Shown here: positions 27,425-36,181 of the stretch, in pieces | Layout of the letters: every line of letters starts with the position of its first letter | Position numbering within the stretch: position 1 is the first letter of the stretch | Source of the DNA: Oricola sp. | GTDB lineage: Bacteria; Pseudomonadota; Alphaproteobacteria; Rhizobiales; Rhizobiaceae | Length of the DNA stretch: 64,000 bases | Assembly (NCBI RefSeq): GCF_022763245.1 | Contig: NZ_JALEGV010000012.1 | Coordinates: 186,001 to 250,000 of the forward strand | Direction: 5' to 3' | Notes under the pieces: model-generated | What the model was told of the DNA's origin: nothing | Databases searched by the model: none | Seen by the model: the letters and a program-made list of their open reading frames with translations, nothing else | Position numbers and translations under genes: made by a program

Positions 27425-28039
27425 CTATCGCTTGGCGAAGCCGATCAGGTCTTCGGCATCCACGCGGCCCATCTCCTCCTCCCAGTGCCGCCGGCAGAGC
27501 GAGACATAGGCGTCCTTGCCGATGGCCACCTGGTCGCCCTGACGCGCGACCTTGCCGTCCGGTCCGATGCGCACGACCATCGTCGCCTTGCGCCCGCAGC
27601 GGCAGATCGTGCGCACCTCGCGCAATTCGTCGGCGAGCGCCAGCAGCGCCTGCGAACCGGAGAAGAGGTTGCCCTGGAAATCCGTGCGCAGCCCGTAGCA
27701 CATGACCGGGATGTCGAGGCGGTCGACCACCCGTGCCAGCTGCCAGACCTGCTCGTCCTGGAGGAACTGCGCCTCGTCGACGAAGACGCATTGCGTGGTC
27801 CTGGAGCGATGATGCTCGTCGATCCGGCCGAAAAGGTCGTCGCCGTCGCGGAACATCTCGGCGTCCGATTCGAGCCCGACACGCGAGGAGATGTAGCCGA
27901 GATCGCTCTCCTTGCGATAATGGCCGGCCACGAACAAGAGCGTGTGCATACCCCGCTCGCGGTAATTGTGGGACGCCTGCAGCAGCATGGTCGACTTGCC
28001 GGCGTTCATCGTCGCGTAGTGGAAATAGAGTTTGGCCAT
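27425..28039 (-). CDS. tdk: Thymidine kinase
   Basis: 204 aa, type II (bacterial) thymidine kinase, acting in dTMP salvage in the cytosol. The start at 28039 gives the usual MAKLYFHYATMNAGKST N-terminus with the P-loop. Other motifs are CVFVDEAQFL with the catalytic Glu, CYGLRTDFQGNLFSGS (lasso region) and the zinc Cys pairs CRCG and SLCRRH. An upstream in-frame ATG at 28126 would add 29 atypical residues. Confidence 0.96.
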   Translation of the reverse strand: MAKLYFHYATMNAGKSTMLLQASHNYRERGMHTLLFVAGHYRKESDLGYISSRVGLESDAEMFRDGDDLFGRIDEHHRSRTTQCVFVDEAQFLQDEQVWQLARVVDRLDIPVMCYGLRTDFQGNLFSGSQALLALADELREVRTICRCGRKATMVVRIGPDGKVARQGDQVAIGKDAYVSLCRRHWEEEMGRVDAEDLIGFAKR

Positions 28040-28146
28040 GGCGCTCCGGCCCGCCTTTCGCTGTCCCGATTTCGATGACATAACCGCATTCGGCGCAAGC
28101 GGCCATGCGCCGGACCGAGCAATCAACAGATCAAGGACCGAACGTC

Positions 28147-28935
28147 ATGGACGCCCCACAACCGGCCGCAGACAAGCCGAAGCAGGTTATCCGCGAGACC
28201 GACGCCGAGGCTATCCGCCTCGCCAGGACCCTCATCGCCACCAACCGCTACGGCGCCCTGGCCGTCATCAACCACGAAACCGGTTTTCCCGGCGCGAGCC
28301 GCGTGGCGCTGGCGACGGATTACGACGGAACCCCGCTGGTCCTGGTTTCCGCCCTGTCCGGCCACACCAAACCGATGCTGGACGATCCGCGCAGCTCGCT
28401 GCTTGTCGGCGAGGCCGGCAAGGGCGATCCACTCGCCCATCCGCGCATCACGCTCTTCACCCGCGCCCGCCGGCTCGACCGGGAGACGGACGAAGGCAAG
28501 CGCGCGCGCCGACGCTATCTGGCGCGCCAGCCCAAGGCCGCGCTCTATGCCGATTTCGGCGATTTCGCCTTCTTCCGCCTCGAGATCGAACGCGCCAGCC
28601 TGAATGGCGGGTTCGGCAAGGCCTATGAGCTGACGGCCGAAGATCTCGCACCGCTCGGAGACACCACCGGCGTGGCTGCGATCGAGGAAAGTGCCGCCGC
28701 CCACATGAACGAGGATCACGCAGAGGCGATCGCGCTCTACGCCGAGGTCTTCGGCAAGGCCGGCGCGGGCAAATGGCGCCTTGCTACGCTCGATACGGAA
28801 GGCATGGACCTTGTCGATGGCGACCGGACGAGCCGGGTGTGGTTTCCGGCGCCACTCATGGATGCAGGCGAACTGCGCCGGGCTCTTGTCGATCTGGCGC
28901 GCGAGGCGCGTGCAACGGCGGCGCAGACCGACTGA
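28147..28935 (+). CDS. HugZ-like pyridoxamine 5'-phosphate oxidase / heme-handling protein with DUF2470
   Basis: 262 aa. The N-terminal FMN-binding split-barrel half shows RTLIATNRYGALAVINHETGFPGASRVALATDYDG and SALSGHTKPMLDDPRSSLLVGE. The C-terminal DUF2470 half shows AAAHMNEDHAEAIALYAEVF and LATLDTEGMDLVDGD. This two-part layout is that of HugZ/HutZ-type heme-degrading or heme-handling proteins, although many relatives are simply annotated as PPOX-family. It is the first of four overlapping genes: its TGA stop overlaps the next ATG. Confidence 0.8.
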   Translation: MDAPQPAADKPKQVIRETDAEAIRLARTLIATNRYGALAVINHETGFPGASRVALATDYDGTPLVLVSALSGHTKPMLDDPRSSLLVGEAGKGDPLAHPRITLFTRARRLDRETDEGKRARRRYLARQPKAALYADFGDFAFFRLEIERASLNGGFGKAYELTAEDLAPLGDTTGVAAIEESAAAHMNEDHAEAIALYAEVFGKAGAGKWRLATLDTEGMDLVDGDRTSRVWFPAPLMDAGELRRALVDLAREARATAAQTD

Positions 28936-29486
28936 TGCTGATCGTCCTCAACGGCCCGCCCGGCGTGGGCAAGCTCACGGTCGCGCGCGAACTTGCGCCC
29001 ATCCTGCGCGCCAAACTGCTCGATGCCCACACAGTCTACAATGTCGCCTTCGCCCTGACCGAGTTCAGAAGTCCGGCGTTCTACGCGACAGTGCGCGCAG
29101 TCGAGGCAATCGCGCATGAACGTGTCCGTGCGCTGCCGGCCGAGACGCCGATGATCATGACGACGGCTGCGTTCGAGGGATCGGAGTGGGCGGACGAGAG
29201 CTGGGGCCGCCTGACTGCGCTGGCGGCGGACCGGAACGGGATGGCGATCGTGCTTCTGCGCTGCTCCCTTGAGGAGAACGAAAGGCGGATCGCGAGCGAA
29301 GGTCGCGGCGCCAAGCGCAAACCGCAGGACCGGGAGATGGCGCGCCGAAACCAGGAGCGGCAGGATCGCCTCATGAAGCGTGGTGCCCACCGCACGCTCG
29401 CGATCGACACGACGGGATTCTCTGCGCAGGAAACGGCTCGGCAAATCGCCGAGTGGATGAACGAGCCACGGGAGATCAGCCAATGA
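28935..29486 (+). CDS. P-loop kinase-like ATPase
   Basis: 183 aa. The ATG at 28935 overlaps the upstream stop (TGATG), so translation is coupled. The N-terminus MLIVLNGPPGVGKLTVARELAP is a Walker A of the nucleoside/shikimate-kinase type. MIMTTAAFEGSEW and LRCSLEENERRIASEGR fit the Walker B region and a mobile lid. It probably phosphorylates a small molecule, but no substrate can be named. Its stop overlaps the next gene by ATGA. Confidence 0.75.
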   Translation: MLIVLNGPPGVGKLTVARELAPILRAKLLDAHTVYNVAFALTEFRSPAFYATVRAVEAIAHERVRALPAETPMIMTTAAFEGSEWADESWGRLTALAADRNGMAIVLLRCSLEENERRIASEGRGAKRKPQDREMARRNQERQDRLMKRGAHRTLAIDTTGFSAQETARQIAEWMNEPREISQ

Positions 29487-30319
29487 CAACCCTTGCATTG
29501 CGGCACCAGCAGTTCGAGGCGCTGCACAAGCGCGGCTGCTTCGTCATTCCCAATCCGTGGGACATCGGCTCTGCCCGCGTCATGGCGGCGCTGGGCGCGC
29601 AGGCGCTGGCGACCACCAGCGCAGGCTACGCTTTCACCCTCGGCCGTCCCGACATGGGCCATGTGACGCGCGAAGAGGCGCTGATCCATGCCGGCACCAT
29701 CGTCGCCGCGACCACAGTTCCGGTCTCGGCCGATTTCGAGAACGGCTTCGCTGACGACCCGGACGGTGTCGCCGAAACGGTCCGGCTGGCTGGCGAAGTC
29801 GGCCTCTCCGGCTGCTCGATCGAGGACACGATGATGATCGACGGCAGCCCGGCCTATCCCTTCCAGCAGGCGGTGGACCGGGTGGCGGCGGCCGCTGATG
29901 CGGCGCGTTCTCTCGGCCGACCCTTTGTCTTCTGCGCGCGCGCCGACGGCGTCATGAACGGCGCCTATGACGTCGATGAAGCCATCCGCCGCATCCGTGC
30001 CTTCGAGGCCGCGGGTGCCGATCTCCTCTACGTGCCCCTGCCCCCGACAATGGAGAGCCTCGTCCAGATCGTGAAGAGCGTGTCGAAGCCGGTCAACGCA
30101 CTCGCCGCCGGCCGCTTCGCGCGCTACTCGAAGTCCGATTTCGAGGCTGCGGGCGTACGCCGGATCAGCGTCGGCTCGGCGATCGCCCGCGCCACGCAAC
30201 AGGTGCTGGTGGACGCCACGACCGCCATGCTGGACGACGGCGATTTCTCACCGTTGACCAAGGCAGCGTCCGGCAAGGCGATCGATTTCATGCTGCAAGC
30301 AGGGCGCGATGCAGGCTGA
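29483..30319 (+). CDS. Isocitrate lyase / PEP mutase family protein
   Basis: 278 aa (beta/alpha)8-barrel enzyme. Motifs are FVIPNPWDIGSARVMAALG, LATTSAGYAFTLGRPD, VSADFENGFADDP and GCSIEDTMM, typical of the PEP mutase/2-methylisocitrate lyase/oxaloacetate decarboxylase superfamily. The usual catalytic KKCGH loop is not evident, so the reaction is open. It starts inside the stop of the P-loop gene (ATGA) and overlaps the following methyltransferase gene by 11 bp. Confidence 0.85.
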   Translation: MTTLALRHQQFEALHKRGCFVIPNPWDIGSARVMAALGAQALATTSAGYAFTLGRPDMGHVTREEALIHAGTIVAATTVPVSADFENGFADDPDGVAETVRLAGEVGLSGCSIEDTMMIDGSPAYPFQQAVDRVAAAADAARSLGRPFVFCARADGVMNGAYDVDEAIRRIRAFEAAGADLLYVPLPPTMESLVQIVKSVSKPVNALAAGRFARYSKSDFEAAGVRRISVGSAIARATQQVLVDATTAMLDDGDFSPLTKAASGKAIDFMLQAGRDAG

Positions 30320-31115
30320 CACCCGGATCGTGCCGGTCACCGATCCCGCCGATGAGAGGATCGAAATCTATCGCGACATTCGCGAGCGCGACCTGATCCG
30401 CCGGCACGGGCATTTCATCGCCGAAGGCAAGACCGTGCTGCAGGTGCTGGCCAGGCAGGACCGCTTCCCTGTCCATTCGCTGCTCGTGCTGGAAAATCGC
30501 CTCACAGGCATCGCCGACCTGATCGAAAGCCTGCCCGAGACCGTCCCCGTCTATTGCGCGGCACAGCCGGTCATGGATGCGATCGCGGGATTTCACATGC
30601 ATCGCGGCGTTCTCGCGATCGCGCAGGTGCCGGGCGAGATCACCGCCCTGCCGACCACCTTCCCCGCATCGTGGACCACGGTGCTGCTCCTTTCGGCCAT
30701 CGCCAATCATGACAATATGGGCGCGATCTTCCGCAATGCCGCCGCCTTCGGCGTCGATGCCGTCATCTGCGACGAGCGCTGCTGCGATCCGCTCTACCGC
30801 AAGGCAGTGCGTGTGTCGGTCGGCGGCGTCTTGCGCGTGCCGTTCTTTCGGATGCCCTCGATGCAGGAGGCTGTGTCCGCCCTCGGCGACAACGGCTTTG
30901 CTGTCGCCGCATTGTCACCGGCTGGCCGCACCGATATCGCGCATTGGCGACCAGCGAGGCGCCAGGCGCTGGTTCTGGGCAGCGAAGGCCACGGGCTGGA
31001 CGACGCCTGGCTCGAACGGCTCGAAACGCTGTCCATCGCGATGGCACCGGATTTCGACAGCCTTAACGTCGCGACGGCCGGCGCGATCGCGCTTCACCGC
31101 CGCTTCTCGGCTTGA
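30309..31115 (+). CDS. SpoU/TrmH-family RNA 2'-O-methyltransferase
   Basis: 268 aa. A substrate-binding-like N-terminal domain of ~100 residues is followed by the knotted SPOUT domain. SPOUT motif 1 is AIANHDNMGAIFRNAAAFG, motif 2 is LVLGSEGHGLDD and motif 3 is FDSLNVATAGAIALHR. It should transfer a methyl group from SAM to a ribose of rRNA or tRNA. The target nucleotide is not readable. It is last in a run of four overlapping genes. Confidence 0.9.
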   Translation: MQADTRIVPVTDPADERIEIYRDIRERDLIRRHGHFIAEGKTVLQVLARQDRFPVHSLLVLENRLTGIADLIESLPETVPVYCAAQPVMDAIAGFHMHRGVLAIAQVPGEITALPTTFPASWTTVLLLSAIANHDNMGAIFRNAAAFGVDAVICDERCCDPLYRKAVRVSVGGVLRVPFFRMPSMQEAVSALGDNGFAVAALSPAGRTDIAHWRPARRQALVLGSEGHGLDDAWLERLETLSIAMAPDFDSLNVATAGAIALHRRFSA

Positions 31116-31130
31116 ATGAGGAAATGAGGG

Positions 31131-32387
31131 TCAGGCGCGATTGCGCTGTTCGTTCGTGGCGTCCTGCAACGCCTTGATGCGTTCGGCGAGGCTGATCACC
31201 TTGCCCTGAGGGGAAGAGCCTTCGCTCTGCAGAAGCGCCGGGATCGGCGATCCGGGCCCTTCGAGCCGCGCCGCCATGGCAACGACCTCGGCGGCCAGTT
31301 CGTTGAGCTTCTCGCGCAAGACGTCGTCGCCACCTTCAAAACCCGCCGCCGTCCCGAAGCTGGCCGCAGCGAGTTCGACCTTCATCGCGTCGCGTTCGGT
31401 TTCCAGCGCCGAGATCTCGGCTGCCTGACGCACCACCTGCTCCTGCAAGGCCTCGACGTTCTCGTTCGGGCGCTCGTCGCCAAGTTGTTCGGCCATGCCG
31501 TCGAGGCGACCCGTCATTTGCTGCAACTGTTGCTCAAGCTCGGCCTTCGCCGCTTCCGCTGCCTCCGCGCGCTCTTCCATGCGGCGCAGTTCGGTGTCGA
31601 TCTCGCCCTCGTGCTGGCGCAACGTCTTGCGATCCTCGTTGCTGTTCTGCAGCTTTTCCTGCAGCGTCGCGATTTCGGCGGTCAGGCCTTCCAGCTTCGC
31701 TTCGGCCTTCGCTGCCCGCTTGCGCTCAATCGTCAGCGCGTCGCCGATCGTCTGACCGTCCTCGTTGGACTCATGCACTTCGCGCTTAAGGTCCTGACCC
31801 GTGGCCTTCAATTCGCCGATCGTGTCGTAGAGCGCTTCGATCTGCGTCTCGCGATCGTTCAGCATCTCGTTGAGTTCGCGCAGTTCTGCCGAAGCGTCTT
31901 CCAACTGCGCCGTCACATATGCGCGCTCCCGCTCGGTCGCCTTCAACTCGCCGCCGCGCAGTTCGAGTTCGCTGCGCGTCGATTCCAGGAGCACGGAGGT
32001 CTCCGACAATTCGGTCACCCGCTCGTCGCTGCGCGTCGACGTTTCCTCGACCTGGCGCTGCAATTCCTCCCGGCGCGCCGTGACCTCCGCCAGGGTCTTT
32101 TCCAAGGTCTTGATGCGGTCGGTCTGCGCCTCGACGAGCAGTTTCTCGCTGGCCCCCACTTCGCGCGTGTCCTTCAGACGCAATTCCAGGCGCCGCATCG
32201 CCATGGCGTGCTCGGCGCGCAGCGCGTCCTTCTCCGCATTCAGTTCGTTGATTGTCAGCGGCAGGGCCGCCTCGATGCGCTTGCGCGTCAGATAGACGGC
32301 ACGCCGCCAGATCGCGGGAGCCGCGACCAAGGCCAGTAGCGAGGCAGCCAGAAAACCAAGCGTGAATATGAGGACCGACTGGAGCAA
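31131..32387 (-). CDS. Membrane-anchored coiled-coil protein
   Basis: 418 aa from a TTG codon at 32387. No ATG precedes the hydrophobic segment, so the TTG is the best start, though its ribosome site is weak. One N-terminal transmembrane helix (about residues 4-26) is followed by a basic patch and ~350 residues of near-continuous coiled coil with heptads (LEKTLAEVTARREELQRQVEE, AEAAEAAKAELEQQLQQM). The function is unknown. Similar proteins occur in Hyphomicrobiales. It could be a cell-envelope or division-related scaffold, but nothing here proves this. Confidence 0.65.
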   Translation of the reverse strand: MLQSVLIFTLGFLAASLLALVAAPAIWRRAVYLTRKRIEAALPLTINELNAEKDALRAEHAMAMRRLELRLKDTREVGASEKLLVEAQTDRIKTLEKTLAEVTARREELQRQVEETSTRSDERVTELSETSVLLESTRSELELRGGELKATERERAYVTAQLEDASAELRELNEMLNDRETQIEALYDTIGELKATGQDLKREVHESNEDGQTIGDALTIERKRAAKAEAKLEGLTAEIATLQEKLQNSNEDRKTLRQHEGEIDTELRRMEERAEAAEAAKAELEQQLQQMTGRLDGMAEQLGDERPNENVEALQEQVVRQAAEISALETERDAMKVELAAASFGTAAGFEGGDDVLREKLNELAAEVVAMAARLEGPGSPIPALLQSEGSSPQGKVISLAERIKALQDATNEQRNRA

Positions 32388-32500
32388 GAACCCTGTTCCC
32401 TTGGCGGAAAGCTAGCATCTGCCACGGAACCGGCCAACAATCCAGTCCCAACGGGCGTTTCGCGCGCCGCCGGGACCGGACGGATCCGTCGCGTTTCGGC

Positions 32501-33115
32501 TTAGAAGGGGTTCCAGGTCGGCATCGGCGTGACCTTCAGATAGCCGACGGAGACACCCAACCGCGCACCAAGGCCTGTGCGCACCGGCACCAGCAGAACG
32601 TTGCCGCGCCGTAGGACGTTGAACCCTGCCCCGGCCAGCAGATAGGCCGATCCGGCAACGCCGCCATAACGGCCGTAAAGGCCTGAAATGCTGTCGAGAT
32701 CATAGACCAGCATCATGGTGCGTGTGCCGTCGGCGCCGAAGTCCCAGCCGACCGAGGGGCCCTGCCAGAACACCGTGTGGTCACCGGCATTCTTCGTGTA
32801 GAGCGTGCCTTCACCGTAGGTCAGGCCGCCGACGAATGCGCCCGCGCCCTCCTGCCCGAGGACGTAGCCGTTCGGCAGGCCGTAACGCGAGAAAATCTGT
32901 TCAACGACGGAGGCGATTCCGCCTGACGTCGCGCCGAAGAAGGTGTGGCCGGCGTCGATGATCTCCTGGACGGAATAGGTGTCGGCCGCCTGCGCGCGCG
33001 CCTTGACCGGCGTCATCGTCGCCAGGATCGCGAAGACGAGCGCCACGATGGCGGCATGGATCGCCGCCAGCCCCAGGCCGCGCGTTTTCGACGCCGTGTC
33101 GATATGTTCAGTCAT
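32501..33115 (-). CDS. eipA: EipA-like DUF1134 envelope integrity protein
   Basis: 204 aa. It has a signal peptide (hydrophobic about residues 15-36, ending KARAQA) and then the DUF1134 domain, with YSVQEIIDAGHTFFGATSGGIASVVEQ, PNGYVLGQEGAGAF, VFWQGPSVGWDFGADGTRTMMLVY and LRRGNVLLVPVRTGLGARLGVSVGYLK. In Brucella the family member EipA is a periplasmic protein needed for envelope integrity and is controlled by CtrA. Here a CtrA-box-like sequence lies in the shared intergenic region with chpT. The start at 33115 is supported by AAAGGAA upstream. Confidence 0.85.
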   Translation of the reverse strand: MTEHIDTASKTRGLGLAAIHAAIVALVFAILATMTPVKARAQAADTYSVQEIIDAGHTFFGATSGGIASVVEQIFSRYGLPNGYVLGQEGAGAFVGGLTYGEGTLYTKNAGDHTVFWQGPSVGWDFGADGTRTMMLVYDLDSISGLYGRYGGVAGSAYLLAGAGFNVLRRGNVLLVPVRTGLGARLGVSVGYLKVTPMPTWNPF

Positions 33116-33239
33116 GACGGTTCCTTTCGACGCTGATTGCGTTTCACCACCGCCGCTTCGTTCGCCGCCATCGCCTGTTTTGCACACCGGTCCGTTTTCC
33201 GGACACTTCTGGATTTCCTGGCAGATTACACAGCGAGAG

Positions 33240-33254
33240 TTTACGCACCATTAA
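33240..33254. promoter_or_regulatory. CtrA-box-like site between eipA and chpT
   Basis: TTTA-N7-TTAA differs by one base from the CtrA consensus TTAA-N7-TTAA. It lies 73 bp upstream of the chpT start and 125 bp from the divergent eipA start, so it could serve either gene. Confidence 0.5.
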
Positions 33255-33326
33255 GGCCTTTTGGAGGTAAACAGGGGCCGTGCAGTCGAACCAACCGAAT
33301 CGCCGCGACACATCGGAGAGAGCAAC

Positions 33327-33968
33327 ATGTCGTCCATCTTCACGCTGACCCCCTCCGATCTTGCTGCGCTGCTGAGCAGCAAGGTTTGCCACGACATCAT
33401 CTCCCCGGTCGGAGCGATCAACAACGGCCTGGAATTGCTGGACGAAGGCGGCGCCGACGAGGCTGCGATGGACCTGGTCAAGACCAGCGCTCGCAACGCC
33501 TCCGCACGGCTTCAATTCGCCCGCATCGCCTACGGCGCCGCCGGCTCGGCAGGCGTGCAGATCGACACCGGAGACGCGGAAGGCGTGGCGCGCGAATACA
33601 TTCGCGGCGAAAAGCCGGAATTCACCTGGACCGGCGAACGGGCCTTTCTGCCGAAGAACAAGGTCAAGCTGCTGCTCAACCTGATCCTGATCGCCAACGG
33701 ATCCATCCCGCGTGGCGGCACGCTCGACGTGACGCTGGAAAACCTCGAGGAATCGCCGGTTCTGCGGATCGCGGTGGCCGGCAAGATGCTGCGCGTGTCG
33801 CCGAAGTTCGACGAGCTCTACACGGCGATGAAGTACGGAGCGCCCCTTGACGAACCGATTGACGCCCACTCGGTTCAGGCCTACTACACGCTGCTCCTGG
33901 CCAATGAGGCCGGCATGACGATCGACATCGACGAGAACGCGGACAGGATCATCTTCACCGCCTCCTGA
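33327..33968 (+). CDS. chpT: Histidine phosphotransferase ChpT
   Basis: 213 aa. The start at 33327 has GGAGAGAG upstream. The helical hairpin contains the phospho-accepting His22 in SKVCHDIISPVGAINNGLELL. The second half is a degenerate ATPase-like fold (NKVKLLLNLILIANGSIPRGGTLDV) that helps dock response regulators. In alphaproteobacteria ChpT passes phosphate from the hybrid kinase CckA to CtrA and CpdR. It lies immediately upstream of a receiver protein and ctrA. Confidence 0.92.
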   Translation: MSSIFTLTPSDLAALLSSKVCHDIISPVGAINNGLELLDEGGADEAAMDLVKTSARNASARLQFARIAYGAAGSAGVQIDTGDAEGVAREYIRGEKPEFTWTGERAFLPKNKVKLLLNLILIANGSIPRGGTLDVTLENLEESPVLRIAVAGKMLRVSPKFDELYTAMKYGAPLDEPIDAHSVQAYYTLLLANEAGMTIDIDENADRIIFTAS

Positions 33969-34113
33969 TCGCAGCCGGTTATCCTTTCCGAAATCTTAAC
34001 GCAGAAGTTGCAAACGGCGCGTTCGGCTTCCGACTTCGTTCAGGTCTTTCTGTTAGCCTGCATCCGGGTTAAGGGGAATCCTCGCATCGTCGGGGATCGG
34101 AAAGGAAGCGTCC

Positions 34114-34482
34114 ATGCCACGCTATCTGATCGTTGATGCGTCAGCCATCGTCAGAAAGGTCGCCAAGCGGATTCTGACGTCGTTGCAGGACAAGGTGATC
34201 GGTGCCGAAAGCGGCAGCGCCGGTCTCGGTGCGCTCGGCACGGAGGCACCGGACATCGTCCTGGTCGATGCCGAACTTCCGGATATCGACGTGACGGATT
34301 TCATCCGCAGCATTCGCGAGATGCGCGACGTGACGCAGCCCATCATCATCGTCATGATGACGGAAATGAATCTTGCTCAGATGACGAAGGCGAAGCGTGC
34401 CGGCGCGGACGATTTCATGCTCAAGCCGTTCGACCGGCTGCAGCTCACACGCTCGCTCCTGGAATTCCGCACGGCGGCATAG
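34114..34482 (+). CDS. Stand-alone receiver-domain response regulator
   Basis: 122 aa with a single receiver domain. The phospho-acceptor is Asp52 (IVLVDAELPD), the conserved Lys is Lys104 (MLKPFD) and Thr83 is the switch residue. The N-terminal acidic pocket is D8-A9 rather than two acidic residues, which may alter Mg binding. AAAGGAAG precedes the ATG. Its place between chpT and ctrA makes it a candidate alternative phosphate acceptor or sink of the CckA-ChpT relay. It is not CpdR by sequence. Confidence 0.85.
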   Translation: MPRYLIVDASAIVRKVAKRILTSLQDKVIGAESGSAGLGALGTEAPDIVLVDAELPDIDVTDFIRSIREMRDVTQPIIIVMMTEMNLAQMTKAKRAGADDFMLKPFDRLQLTRSLLEFRTAA

Positions 34483-34544
34483 CCCGGCCCGGTCAAGGGA
34501 ATCCGGGCTTTCAGTTTCAATGCAGCCCCCGCACACGTGAAAAT

Positions 34545-34571
34545 GCCCGGCCGAAACGACCGGGCTTTTTT
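34545..34571 (+). terminator. Rho-independent terminator after the receiver gene
   Basis: A GCCCGG (34545-34550) / CCGGGC (34560-34565) hairpin is followed by six T. It separates the receiver gene from the convergent ctrA gene. Confidence 0.85.
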
Positions 34572-34597
34572 CTTTGACGAAACGAAGGGGCGAGCCG

Positions 34598-35299
34598 TCA
34601 GGCGCTCGCGGCCATGGAAACGTCGTCGGGTTCGCGCAACACATAGCCGCGACCCCAGACGGTCTCGATGTAGTTGATCCCGCCGGATGCGGCGTCGAGC
34701 TTCTTGCGCAGCTTGCAGATAAAGACGTCGATGATCTTCAGTTCCGGCTCGTCCATGCCACCATAGAGATGGTTCAGGAACATCTCCTTGGTCAGGGTCG
34801 TGCCCTTGCGCAGCGAGAGCAACTCCAGCATCTGGTATTCCTTGCCGGTCAGATGCACGCGCTGGCCGCCGACTTCCACGGTCTTGGCGTCAAGATTGAC
34901 CACCAGGTCGCCGGTCGTGATCACGGACTGGGCATGGCCCTTCGAGCGGCGCACGATCGCGTGGATGCGGGCCACCAGCTCGTCCTTGTGGAACGGCTTG
35001 GTCATGTAATCGTCGGCGCCGAAGCCAAGACCGCGAACCTTGTCCTCAATGCCGGCCATGCCGGACAGGATCAGGATCGGTGTCTTGATCTTGGACAGAC
35101 GCAGCGTGCGGAGCACCTCGTAACCCGACATGTCGGGGAGATTCAGATCGAGAAGAATGATGTCGTAGTCGTAGAGCTTGCCGAGATCGACGCCCTCCTC
35201 CCCGAGATCCGTGGAGTAGACATTGAAGCTTTCCGACTTCAGCATCAGTTCGATGCTTTGGGCGATCGCGCTATCGTCCTCGATGAGCAAAACCCGCAT
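34598..35299 (-). CDS. ctrA: Cell-cycle master regulator CtrA
   Basis: 233 aa OmpR-type response regulator. The receiver carries Asp51 ([18 protein letters not shown]), Thr/Ser switch residues and Lys in [24 protein letters not shown]. The C-terminal winged helix is near-identical to known CtrA ([65 protein letters not shown]). The C-terminus ends SMAASA, compatible with the ClpXP degradation tag seen in CtrA. It controls replication initiation, division and motility. Its upstream region has a CtrA half-site and a cluster of GANTC sites. Confidence 0.97.
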   Translation of the reverse strand: MRVLLIEDDSAIAQSIELMLKSESFNVYSTDLGEEGVDLGKLYDYDIILLDLNLPDMSGYEVLRTLRLSKIKTPILILSGMAGIEDKVRGLGFGADDYMTKPFHKDELVARIHAIVRRSKGHAQSVITTGDLVVNLDAKTVEVGGQRVHLTGKEYQMLELLSLRKGTTLTKEMFLNHLYGGMDEPELKIIDVFICKLRKKLDAASGGINYIETVWGRGYVLREPDDVSMAASA

Positions 35300-35717
35300 T
35301 TCTATCCCCTTCTCCTGCGCCCGGCAAACCAGTGTGTCCGATCCCGGGGCAGAATCAAAACTGCCCGCGAATAGGCTGGCACGGAATGGTTAACAAAACA
35401 TATTCCGCTTCGGCAAGATTTCATACCCTATTAATCCGTTCCCTCAGGCATTTGAAATTACGACGCTTTCCCATCCAAATTTCCGGAATCAGAACATTAA
35501 GAAACCGAGCTAAGCGACTCAAATGACTCGCCGAATTCGGCACTGTGGAAAGGCGCTCGGGGTTTACCCTGCCTTAAAGGTTACGGCCTATCATTAACGG
35601 AGGACGTAAACGAAGTGTTACCACGGGGCGGAATCGGCCCCGCGCTTACAAATCGTTCATCAACGTCTGCATATTGTAAGTGGCCGGCAGCGTTTTCCGG
35701 ACTTGGGAGTATTGCGT
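35300..35717. promoter_or_regulatory. ctrA-fliJ divergent regulatory region with GANTC cluster
   Basis: A 418-bp AT-rich gene-free region. Five GANTC sites (CcrM methylation sequence) are at 35352-35356, 35486-35490, 35516-35520, 35525-35529 and 35631-35635, whereas one to two are expected by chance. A CtrA half-site TTAACCAT lies on the minus strand at 35386-35393, and a TTTA-N7-TTAA box at 35563-35577. This fits autoregulation and methylation-timed ctrA transcription as known in Caulobacter. Exact promoters were not assigned. Confidence 0.6.
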
Positions 35718-36104
35718 ATGAAAGCACGGAACAACATGATCCGACTTCGACAGTTCAAAGTTGCCGAAAAACACCGGCAGGTCATGCAACTCGAGACGAT
35801 GATCGGCGAGTTTGAGCGCATGGCCAACGAGCTCGACGCGCAAATCATCGCAGAAGAGAAAAAGTCCGGCATCAGCGACCAGAATCACTTCGCCTACCCG
35901 ACTTTCGCCAAGGCCGCGCGCACGCGTCGCGACAATCTGGCGACCTCGATCCGCGACCTGAAACAGCAAAAGGACTCGGCGGAAGCCGAACTGCTGGAGG
36001 CCGAGAACGAATTGCAGAAGGCCGAACGCATGGAAGTGCGCGAGGCGCGCATCGGCGAAGACGGGGCCGATGCCGAAAACCAGCCCAAAATGATGATCGG
36101 ATAA
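35718..36104 (+). CDS. fliJ: FliJ-like flagellar export chaperone
   Basis: 128 aa, almost entirely coiled coil: MIRLRQFKVAEKHRQVMQLETMI, FERMANELDAQIIAEEKK and TRRDNLATSIRDLKQQKDSAEAELLEAENELQK. This fits the FliJ stalk/chaperone of the flagellar type III export apparatus. Genes next to ctrA in Hyphomicrobiales are commonly annotated so. The ATG at 35718 has GGGAG nine bases upstream. No other flagellar gene is in the window, so the call rests on fold and location. Confidence 0.7.
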   Translation: MKARNNMIRLRQFKVAEKHRQVMQLETMIGEFERMANELDAQIIAEEKKSGISDQNHFAYPTFAKAARTRRDNLATSIRDLKQQKDSAEAELLEAENELQKAERMEVREARIGEDGADAENQPKMMIG

Positions 36105-36181
36105 CGCCCGGCGCGGGATTGCCCGCGCCCGCCGGCGTTCCGGTCTTGCTTTTGTAACGGCAATCTTCCTAGGTGCGCGCC

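Noticed and set aside
28773-29486. Longer start for the P-loop gene at 28773
   Set aside because: The extension lies inside the HugZ-like gene and would displace the N-terminal Walker A. The ATG at 28935 overlaps the upstream stop and gives a normal kinase start.
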